Assembly: GCA_002501855.1 (NCBI GenBank)
Contig: DAOM01000250.1
Coordinates: forward strand, 1 to 7,521
Length of the DNA stretch: 7,521 nt
Reading direction: 5' to 3'
Source: Candidatus Nitrosopolaris nunavutensis
Lineage (GTDB): Archaea; Thermoproteota; Nitrososphaeria; Nitrososphaerales; Nitrososphaeraceae
A model generated the notes under the pieces. The model was not told where the DNA came from and did no database searches. It saw only the letters and a list, made by a program, of their open reading frames with translations. This document shows positions 1 through 4,536 of the stretch, in pieces (position 1 is the first letter of the stretch; each line of letters starts with the position of its first letter). The translations under genes and the position numbers were made by a program.

Positions 1-2
1 TG

Positions 3-262
3 AATATCCATAGTGGCGATAGAATGTACCGATGCCAGTACTGTATCAGGATCTTTGGTAGCAAAAAAGACTTTGAAAAAATGTATCTGACACGCATATT
101 TCACACTTTTCCTCTTCTGAATCTAATCCCATTGCTAGCAAGAAACGAGAAGAATACCAAACTGAACAATTCGAGTCGACACTATTAAAGAGAATGACGA
201 AAGAAGAGAAGACACGCAGAAGAACTCGTGGTCCATACCGGAAATCATCAAGCATGTATTGA
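3..262 (+). pseudogene. C2H2 zinc-finger protein, 5'-truncated by window edge and frameshifted
   Basis: Two frames together spell one protein. The first frame (from base 3) reads IHSGDRMYRCQYCIRIFGSK and runs to about base 80. The second, shifted by one base, reads VSDTHISHFSSSES and continues to TGA at 260-262 with a basic tail (RMTKEEKTRRRTRGPYRK). One missing C after the A-run at 76-81 would turn AAA-ATG-TAT into AAA-CAT-GTA and give a canonical finger C-x2-C-x12-H-x4-H with an aromatic residue before the first Cys and Phe in the core. HSGDRMY also resembles the HTGEKPY linker between tandem fingers, so another finger may lie left of the window. The likely role was nucleic-acid binding; the target is unknown. 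As written, the first zinc-binding His is lost and the first frame ends early. It could be a real mutation or a sequencing error. Confidence 0.6.
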
Positions 263-320
263 TGACGTAAGAAACATCTGGGAAAGATTTGTGAACCTCA
301 TGTCAACAGACTCTCTCATT

Positions 321-367
321 TCCCATATTTTTAGCAGTCCAACCTTTTTCTTACAAGTCAGTATGGT
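321..367 (+). repeat. Direct repeat copy 1: upstream region and start codon shared with 1642-1686
   Basis: This stretch matches 1642-1686 at about 41 positions with one 2-base length difference. Both begin TCCCATATTTTTAG and end CAGTATGGT, so the start codons at 363 and 1682 sit at the same place in each copy. CATATTTTTA lies about 37 bases before the ATG and could be a weak TATA box with a short leader. Similarity stops just after the start codon, so it is a duplicated upstream/start module and not a duplicated gene. Confidence 0.7.
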
Positions 368-512
368 AGCTATTGGAGTTGGTAGTGTTGCCGACGGTAC
401 TTCAGGTAATGCTAATGGAAACGGACAGGGCGGTGGTGTAGCAATTAATGGCGGTCATACTCACCAAGGCTGCACTGATGCAATAGGCAGCATGTGTTTT
501 AATCCGCCTTGA
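363..512 (+). CDS. Small Gly/Asn-rich protein of 49 residues, unknown function
   Basis: I do not recognise a named family. The frame is open from a GTG at 228 (94 residues), but the ATG at 363 is preferred. It sits in the repeated upstream module exactly where the zinc-ribbon gene at 1682 starts, and the earlier part overlaps the zinc-finger pseudogene. The 49-residue product begins with MVAIGVGSVADG, then a Gly/Asn-rich stretch (residues 12-31), then HTHQGC and a second Cys near the C-terminus (H32, H34, C37, C45). The His/Cys set could bind a metal or form a disulfide; this is inference. No signal peptide or membrane segment is seen from this start, although VAIGVGSVADG would suit the end of a lost signal peptide. 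No partner gene is adjacent on the same strand. Confidence 0.45.
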   Translation: MVAIGVGSVADGTSGNANGNGQGGGVAINGGHTHQGCTDAIGSMCFNPP

Positions 513-716
513 AGATATAAGGAAAACCGTATGCTTGAAACAAATTGGTAGTAGCAGTACCAGGAGTAGTACCAGATTACTTTTACAGAAGGTAGTCTCT
601 CATAGCAAATACTCAAATGAAGAAAGGGTTCTGCAAAGTTAAGTGTGAGTCTTGAAAAAATAAAGATGAGGATGGCGTGGTGGTAACGTTGATCTTCTCC
701 TCCTTTAGAGACTCAA
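513..716. other. Intergenic stretch, no supported gene
   Basis: This lies between the plus-strand small gene and the 3' end of the minus-strand helical gene (tail to tail). Only short open frames of about 40 codons or fewer occur, none recognisable. A short local repetition (AGTACCAG and AGTACCAG-like units near 555-580) and an A6 run near 655 are the only visible structure. No hairpin terminator is evident. Confidence 0.4.
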
Positions 717-1145
717 TTAACTTTGACCACCAGTAAATCCTAAGAGTTTTTGTGATGGTTTCTCCTTACCGTTTCCATTGCTCATAGTTGGTTGATACTG
801 CTTCGAGCTTACATAGCTGTTCATGTTAGTGTCTCCTGTAATTGCTGATCTTAGTTCCTTTTGGTACTCCTTTACCAAATCCTTTAGGTCAATTAGATCA
901 TCGTCAATTTCTTTCGATATGGATCGAACCTTTGTATTTTTACCCCTAACGCCATCCAGCATATTTATCATTTGGCCAATCTTCGCCAAGACGTCCTTAA
1001 TTGCATCAATATTTATTTCGTCGATTTCTTTCTTAGACACATTCAATTCCTTTTGCAGTATTAGGAACATCTCACGTGCTACTTTCCACATGCCTGATTC
1101 AAGGTCGACAGCTGCAACTAATACTCCACGCTCCCGTGCGATCAT
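717..1145 (-). CDS. Hypothetical helical protein with disordered Asn/Ser/Gln-rich tail, 142 residues
   Basis: No family recognised. Residues about 1-35 form a hydrophobic/amphipathic start (RGVLVAAVDLESGMWKVARE). Residues 36-100 are strongly helical and charged with coiled-coil-like spacing (VSKKEIDEINIDAIKDVLAK, then a DDDLIDLKDLVKEYQKEL block). Residues 101-142 are Asn, Ser, Gln and Gly rich and probably disordered. No membrane segment or metal motif is seen. The ATG at 1145 has no good promoter at the usual distance. A TATA-like box fits instead an ATG at 1207 that opens a 21-codon frame ending at ATGA across this start. One extra A in the A6 run (plus-strand T6 at 1148-1153) would fuse the two into a 163-residue protein. 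Minus-strand gene with no operon partner; a scaffold or regulatory role is only a guess. Confidence 0.6.
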   Translation of the reverse strand: MIARERGVLVAAVDLESGMWKVAREMFLILQKELNVSKKEIDEINIDAIKDVLAKIGQMINMLDGVRGKNTKVRSISKEIDDDLIDLKDLVKEYQKELRSAITGDTNMNSYVSSKQYQPTMSNGNGKEKPSQKLLGFTGGQS

Positions 1146-1207
1146 CGTTTTTTGTGGGAGATTCCGTTGTGTGTCATGGATGCTCCCACAACCAAACCAA
1201 GTGTCAT
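1142..1207 (-). other. 21-codon frame overlapping the helical gene start: leader peptide or frameshifted N-terminus
   Basis: It reads MTLGLVVGASMTHNGISHKK plus Arg and stop. Its TGA overlaps the next gene's ATG as ATGA, so it could be a translationally coupled leader. Alternatively it is the true N-terminus of the 142-residue protein: adding one base to the A6 run before the stop continues straight into TMIARERGVLVAAV. The TATA-like box at 1229-1235 lies 28 bases from this ATG, the right spacing for a leaderless archaeal transcript, which argues that transcription starts here. A competing reading, in frame with the downstream gene without a shift, has no start codon. Confidence 0.35.
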
Positions 1208-1228
1208 TATTGATTCACTAATTATGGG

Positions 1229-1235
1229 TATTATA
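1229..1235 (-). promoter_or_regulatory. TATA-like box for the minus-strand helical gene
   Basis: On the minus strand the sequence is TTGTATAATACCC, with TATAATA ending 28 bases from the ATG at 1207. That spacing fits an archaeal TATA box feeding a leaderless message. It is a motif call by eye only. Confidence 0.45.
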
Positions 1236-1641
1236 CAAGTTGTCATACAAAATCAGCATTTAAGACTACTATTAGGAAGATTGATGAATGAAGAATGACG
1301 GTATAAACTACGAGTGTCTTGGAGAAGTAGAAGTTCGCAAGGTTTCACGAGATTCAGCATTTTCTTCATAAGGCAGTCCTTGACCCATAAGAGTACAAAC
1401 AGAATAATTTTATGCTACATGATTTATCGACAACTACTCGATACAACGACAATACTAAGCGATACAGGAGATATTTATTACGAAACGAGTTGATGTAGAT
1501 GATTTGATAAGAAGAGTAAGAGCTGAATTAGAATAGGTAAGCTTCTCTTCTTCTACGAACCGATGACGGTTTTTGATTCATAAATGTTGTAGGTCATGAG
1601 ATTCTTCTTGTTGCCGTCTACCCTCCCACTCTGTAAGTAGC
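1236..1641. other. Gene-poor stretch with scattered remnants
   Basis: No intact gene of useful length is seen on either strand. Visible items are a 26-codon minus-strand frame at 1308-1388 (MGQGLPYEENAESRETL at its start), which reads plausibly but matches nothing I know, and the response-regulator-like tail on the plus strand described separately at 1459-1536. The stretch ends in the repeated upstream module of the zinc-ribbon gene. It reads as decayed coding DNA more than as a regulatory region. Confidence 0.4.
1459..1536 (+). pseudogene. Possible remnant of a response-regulator receiver domain C-terminus
   Basis: The frame reads IQEIFITKRVDVDDLIRRVR followed by AELE and TAG at 1534-1536. 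Receiver domains of this phylum commonly end with a strand carrying Lys-Pro, then a helix of the form (I/V)xxLIRRVxAEL; here the Pro is replaced by Arg (CCA to CGA would be one base). About 20 residues is too little for certainty, and no phospho-acceptor Asp region could be found upstream, where the frame is closed by TAA at 1456-1458. If right, it is the last piece of a deleted two-component regulator. Confidence 0.25.
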
Positions 1642-1686
1642 TCCCATATTTTTAGTAGTCCAACGTTCCTTACAAATCAGTATGGT
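1642..1686 (+). repeat. Direct repeat copy 2: upstream region and start codon shared with 321-367
   Basis: This is the second copy of the roughly 45 bp module, ending with CAGTATGGT across the start codon of the zinc-ribbon gene. CATATTTTTA about 36 bases before the ATG is a candidate weak TATA element. Keeping both the AT block and the start position suggests a shared promoter or translation signal, possibly spread by recombination. The downstream reading frames are unrelated. Confidence 0.7.
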
Positions 1687-1891
1687 TTGCAGAAATCTAC
1701 GTGAGAGGTTGTATTCAAAAATTATTGTTGACAAGAGCCATTATGAAGGCGGGAAGAAATACTGTAGAAGGTGTGAGGTTTATTATTACCACAAGGATGT
1801 GTTCTGTCCTTGTTGCGGTATGGCATTACGAGTGTCACCAAGTAATATAAGAGATAATACATATCCTTTAATCAGCTTAGAGAATACTTGA
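1682..1891 (+). CDS. Zinc-ribbon protein, C-terminus replaced at a recombination junction, 69 residues
   Basis: MVCRNLRERLYSKIIV then GGKKYCRRCEVYYYHKDVFC-PCC form a compact zinc ribbon: C28-x2-C31, and C42-x2-C45 with an extra C44, then GMALRVSPSN. I recall very similar short proteins, repeated many times in Nitrososphaerota genomes, with the same opening and a basic/Gln-rich tail after the SPSN-R-D segment. Here the tail is lost. From about base 1850 the DNA is that of a winged-helix gene read in the wrong frame, giving NTYPLISLENT and a stop. The zinc-binding part is complete, so a folded product is possible. Its role is unknown; nucleic-acid or protein binding is the usual guess for such ribbons. 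The start is fixed by the family-like N-terminus and the repeated upstream module. Confidence 0.65.
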   Translation: MVCRNLRERLYSKIIVDKSHYEGGKKYCRRCEVYYYHKDVFCPCCGMALRVSPSNIRDNTYPLISLENT

Positions 1892-2070
1892 GAGCTTTGC
1901 AGGAAAGTGGCCTATTAGATTACGAAGTAGGAAAGCGCTGTTACAGAGTAAGAGTAACAGAGAAAGGCATACGATTATTGCGGTTGCAGAACAAAATGGA
2001 AGAAATTGCTCCTATCAACTATCTCAAGATAAAAAATAGTTGGAAATTCACGATAATGGTCAGATATTAG
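1858..2070 (+). pseudogene. 3' half of an HTH_45-type winged-helix regulator, N-terminus deleted
   Basis: Immediately after a TAA at 1855-1857 the frame reads YISFNQLREYLRALQESGLL, then DYEVGKRCYRVRVTEKGIRL and LRLQNKMEEIAPINYLK. This matches the second half of archaeal winged-helix proteins (HTH_45/ArnR-like): a recognition helix, a beta wing with Tyr-(K/R)-(V/T)-TEKG, then a C-terminal helix. The first 30-40 residues are missing and the zinc-ribbon gene occupies their place. A TTG at 1888 overlapping the previous stop could in theory start translation but would cut the domain further. AGAGTA occurs twice in tandem (1945-1956), adding an extra Arg-Val in the wing. A functional regulator is unlikely. 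Confidence 0.55.
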
Positions 2071-2079
2071 AAGGCCCGC

Positions 2080-2086
2080 TTTTTTT
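2080..2086 (+). terminator. T7 run after the winged-helix remnant
   Basis: GGCCCGC followed by seven T lies about 10 bases after the stop at 2070. Archaeal termination often uses such T-runs without a strong hairpin. It would end a transcript starting at the module upstream of 1682. Confidence 0.4.
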
Positions 2087-2139
2087 GCTGGTACTCATTC
2101 GCTTTATTTTTCGAATACACATCATTTGCGTCGCAAGTC

Positions 2140-2246
2140 TTAATGCACCCTCTCTTTCCATTCAAACCTAAATGATTGGCCTTTGATAATTTCTCTCTTC
2201 ACCCATCTTGCTATACTACGTTTAGTATTACTGCTATTATTTACTT
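2140..2246 (-). other. Possible displaced C-terminus of the 241-residue protein
   Basis: Reading on the minus strand, one extra A in the A7 run at the gene end (plus-strand T7 at 2250-2256) would bypass the stop and add 36 residues, IKVNNSSNTKRSIARWVKRE and onward to FRFEWKERVH, ending at TAA at 2140-2142. The composition looks protein-like (basic, with Trp and Phe). The alternative is that the TAA at 2247-2249 is the true stop and this open frame is chance. Confidence 0.3.
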
Positions 2247-2972
2247 TTATTTTTTTGCAGTGGGTTGTATTTTACACTTTATCACCTCATCAGTCTCTAG
2301 ATTTACTTCATAAACTACAGGTGGACTCATATAGGCAGGATACTCGATTGTAACTACAAACCTTCCGCAGTTGGTACCAAAATAATTTTCAAAGTACTTA
2401 CCTTGCTCTTCAACATCGTATTCTAAAACATAACATCGACGCTCTTTATCCGATTTTATTATTGGCTTGTTAAAGAGGGTCGTAAACTCCTTCTGAAATG
2501 GCTTATCAATAGGTATACTAGATATCTGTAGTGGTTTATTCTCCTCATCATAGACTTTAATATTGAGATCATCAAATGTTTTTTCAACATCTGTTGCTAT
2601 GCCGTGTATAACTTCGTGAATTGGTTCATCAGAATTATTCTGGATTTCATATAATCTCTTGTAATGTACTAACAGTGCCTTTGAATTCTTAATAGAGATA
2701 CTTACTTCCAAATATGGGTAAATGGTATTGTCGGTAGTAGTAACTCTGGGTCTTTTGCTCCTCTTAAATTCATCGTTCCTGCCAACAACAGCGCTGCTCA
2801 TTTGATACGAACCTTTAATAGGCAATTTCGGATTACCAAAACCCTTTCCATATGCAGAATAGAGGAATAACTTTTGACTATGTTTTGTAGTGTAATCGTA
2901 CAATGGTTTGATTATTTGTTTGTACTGATCTGATATTTCTCTTAAATCTTCTACTGTTCTAGGGGTTTCCAC
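2247..2972 (-). CDS. Hypothetical soluble protein, 241 residues
   Basis: I do not recognise the family. Residues 1-35 are helical (TVEDLREISDQYKQIIKPLY). The rest alternates short hydrophobic strands with charged turns: YPYLEVSISIKN near 85-97, a helix-rich middle with HYKRLYEIQNN and a long block around VEKTFDDLNIKVYDEENK, and a C-terminal strand series (YVLEYDVEEQ, GRFVVTIEYPA, VVYEVNLETDEVIKCKI). An alpha/beta or beta-sandwich fold is suggested. No signal peptide, membrane helix, cysteine cluster or nucleotide motif is seen. GTG at 2972 is the only usual start in frame. An ATG at about 2977 in the next frame would read MWKPPRTVEDLR if the C4 run had one more C, so the start is uncertain. 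No neighbour shares its strand within 1 kb. Confidence 0.6.
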   Translation of the reverse strand: METPRTVEDLREISDQYKQIIKPLYDYTTKHSQKLFLYSAYGKGFGNPKLPIKGSYQMSSAVVGRNDEFKRSKRPRVTTTDNTIYPYLEVSISIKNSKALLVHYKRLYEIQNNSDEPIHEVIHGIATDVEKTFDDLNIKVYDEENKPLQISSIPIDKPFQKEFTTLFNKPIIKSDKERRCYVLEYDVEEQGKYFENYFGTNCGRFVVTIEYPAYMSPPVVYEVNLETDEVIKCKIQPTAKK

Positions 2973-3519
2973 ATGAAGTCGGCCAATATTTTTCTCCTCT
3001 AGATTAGGGAACTTGGTTTCAGTCTTGGTCTATTTTAGGTAAGGAGCATACACCACGTCTCTTCAACGTAATCCTTTGGCTATGGTATCTAGACGTATTT
3101 CGGAATACGAATTGCGTATAGCGACTATGACAAGATCCCAAACCAATTTGTGTCTGGATAGGGGATTTGTATTTCGCGTCAAGCATTAATTCTACCTATA
3201 GAGGAGAATAATTCCGCATTAGGAAACATTATTAATCTTAGTGGTTGATAAACGAAAATCAACGCTCGATACAATTTTTCATTAGTTAACTAGTCGCAAC
3301 CTGCATGAATCAGTAGTATATAATAAATATAATTACTACATTTGAGTTGTTGTTGCCCCGAAATCTTTTTGGCTTCGAATATCACGTCGGTAAATAACCC
3401 CAGCAACATGAATTAATGTGTAAATAAATCCCTCGACAAAATTTTGAATGGCTCAAAAACGTGATTCAACCATCTCTGACTGTATCTGTTTCCATTGTTC
3501 TCTTAGGTATGATAACGAA
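2973..3519. other. Long gap with no convincing gene
   Basis: The stretch holds a few short frames only, such as a 35-codon plus-strand frame at 3082-3189 (VSRRISEYELRIATMTRSQT within it) that cannot be assigned. GTTGAT at 3244-3249 pairs with ATCAAC at 3258-3263, a 6-bp stem with an 8-base loop. A very A+T-rich block near 3318-3342 (GTATATAATAAATATAATTA) contains good TATA-like words but no clear gene follows it. It is likely decayed or horizontally mixed DNA. Confidence 0.35.
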
Positions 3520-3534
3520 GAGCATGCCCCTGTT
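3520..3534 (+). repeat. Candidate left terminal inverted repeat
   Basis: GAGCATGCCCCTGTT pairs with the copy at 5963-5976, with ten bases of unbroken identity (TGCCCCTGTT) plus GAGC beyond a one-base gap. Chance is possible because many positions could have matched. Confidence 0.35.
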
Positions 3535-3734
3535 CTCAATCCGAATTTTGACTGTTTGTTTATGTCCTAGAGCCAAGTTTAGGTTATACGGGGAGAACAA
3601 AACCAGTCCAGCCCACCGAGGTTTTTATGCACGCGAGCCAAAACATTTGGGCGCTGCGACCTAATAGTCGCTAGTGATGTTATTATTATTGAATAAACAT
3701 GGCTCTGCTGCGAATGAGGGTGTTAAAAATGTCT

Positions 3735-3774
3735 GCTGCAACACGGGTGCTTTCGCTGCATATCGGGTGCTTCT
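3735..3774 (+). repeat. Two tandem 20-bp imperfect repeats upstream of the membrane gene
   Basis: GCTGCAACACGGGTGCTTTC is followed at once by GCTGCATATCGGGTGCTTCT (15 of 20 identical), ending 5 bases before the ATG at 3780. A 20-bp period is about two helical turns, so this could be a paired regulator site or part of the promoter. The CATAT inside copy 2 is about 20 bases from the ATG. Confidence 0.4.
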
Positions 3775-3779
3775 AACGT

Positions 3780-4265
3780 ATGCCTCAAATCGTATCACAG
3801 AGAAGCCTAATTATTGTTATATTGAGCGTAGTACTTCCCATTACCATATTTATGTTCGACGAAGGGGTATTCTGGGGCTTGATCTCCGTTGCCGGGGTCA
3901 TTGGTAGTGTGGGCTTTGGTCTAGGAATTCCATATTATTGGACTTACAGAAAGCGCGGTAATGAATTTACCGATATGTTAGATTTTCTGAGAAGAATAAC
4001 ATTGAGCCATATTGACGAGAAAACAGCCATGCTTGAAAAATATATATCCGAGGTTCCAAGCTGGAAAAATGAAAGCCCAAATTATGTTAATAACATAATA
4101 GAAAGGATTGCCTCCGATCTAACGTCGTTAACCAGAATCAGGAAAGACATAGGTGACGATCAGATGATAAAAATTCGAGAACGCGGTATTCGTCTAAGCA
4201 CACTAATGAAGAAGGATAATCACGACACAGCAAAAATCGAAGCAATATTAGGCTTATTCAAATAG
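3780..4265 (+). CDS. Two-TM membrane protein with cytoplasmic helical domain, 161 residues
   Basis: Residues 9-26 (LIIVILSVVLPITIFMF) and about 30-54 (FWGLISVAGVIGSVGFGLGI then PYYW) form two transmembrane helices. A positively charged YRKRG follows and fixes the large C-terminal part in the cytoplasm. Residues 60-161 are helical and charged (FTDMLDFLRRITLSHIDEKT, IIERIASDLTSLTRIRKDIG) with no enzyme motif. The frame is intact, and the ATG at 3780 places both membrane helices at the start. It ends 8 bp from the convergent RHH stop, so the two are packed tail to tail. I recognise no family; sensor, anchor or small toxin-like roles cannot be separated. If the inverted repeat at 3520 is real, it is a passenger gene of the insertion sequence. 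Confidence 0.65.
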   Translation: MPQIVSQRSLIIVILSVVLPITIFMFDEGVFWGLISVAGVIGSVGFGLGIPYYWTYRKRGNEFTDMLDFLRRITLSHIDEKTAMLEKYISEVPSWKNESPNYVNNIIERIASDLTSLTRIRKDIGDDQMIKIRERGIRLSTLMKKDNHDTAKIEAILGLFK

Positions 4266-4273
4266 CGAACATA

Positions 4274-4435
4274 TCAGCGACTGGTCTCTTTTGACTTGAC
4301 ACTTTTTAGCCACACTTTTATTGCTTCTTCTGTCGCGTCTGTCAGAAAACCTTTTTTCATGCCTTTGACTTTATATGCCATCTCACGGAATTCCCTTTCT
4401 AGCTCGTCGTTAATTGTTAGATTGATTTTACCCAT
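4274..4435 (-). CDS. Ribbon-helix-helix (CopG-like) DNA-binding protein, 53 residues
   Basis: MGKINLTINDELEREFREMA opens with a beta strand (KINLTI) that would enter the DNA groove, then helix A (ELEREFREMAYKVKG), a turn with Lys-Gly-Phe, and helix B (LTDATEEAIKVWLKS). This is the standard RHH order and length, and such proteins act as dimers on short inverted repeats. Very similar proteins with the MKKG(N/F)LTxAxEEAI signature are, as I recall, common in Nitrososphaerota. The gene diverges from the transposase, with 101 bp between the two start codons, and those bases carry four copies of a motif, so it probably represses both itself and the transposase. The ATG at 4435 lies about 38 bases from a minus-strand TTATAA. 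The A6 run inside the gene is in frame, unlike the runs in the damaged neighbours. An orphan antitoxin is the alternative. Confidence 0.75.
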   Translation of the reverse strand: MGKINLTINDELEREFREMAYKVKGMKKGFLTDATEEAIKVWLKSVKSKETSR

Positions 4436-4447
4436 CTATCGCCACTA

Positions 4448-4532
4448 ATCTACATTGCTACTTCACATTATAAGAACATTGCTACATAACCACAAGGCTT
4501 AAATGTGGCAATGTAGATAGATAGCAATGTAG
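4448..4532. promoter_or_regulatory. Divergent promoter with four CATTGCTA-type operator half-sites
   Basis: CTACATTGCTA at 4450-4460 is exactly repeated in inverse at 4522-4532. ATCTACATTGC at 4448-4458 is exactly repeated in inverse at 4508-4518. ACATTGCTACAT at 4476-4487 matches in inverse 4503-4514 with one mismatch. So two copies point right and two point left. The minus-strand TATA (ATTATAAG, 4467-4474) lies between the two left copies, and the plus-strand TATA-like CTTAAAT (4498-4504) abuts the two right copies. Both boxes sit about 38 bases from their start codons. The arrangement suits cooperative binding of an RHH dimer array shutting off both directions. Binding of the transposase itself to these repeats is the alternative. 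Confidence 0.65.
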
Positions 4533-4536
4533 CAAA

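Noticed and set aside
46..255. 69-codon minus-strand frame
   Set aside because: It lies opposite the zinc-finger pseudogene, whose finger pattern is far more convincing; the composition is not protein-like.
823..1221. 132-codon plus-strand frame
   Set aside because: Opposite the helical 142-residue gene; its Ser/Phe/Ile-rich sequence is the mirror of a charged coiled-coil coding strand.
1308..1388. 26-codon minus-strand frame starting MGQGLPYEENAES
   Set aside because: Plausible wording but too short, with no recognised family or promoter.
3082..3189. 35-codon plus-strand frame
   Set aside because: Protein-like but short, unassignable and without a convincing promoter.
3461..3664. 67-codon plus-strand frame and a 52-codon minus-strand frame opposite it (3466-3624)
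   Set aside because: Neither has a recognised motif, a good start or a neighbour. The minus frame reads somewhat more like protein (LALGHKQTVKIRIENRG) but has no start codon, so at most it is a fragment. It also overlaps the proposed left inverted repeat, which weakens that proposal.
3674..3907. 77-codon plus-strand frame
   Set aside because: Overlaps the start of the two-TM gene in another frame and looks random.
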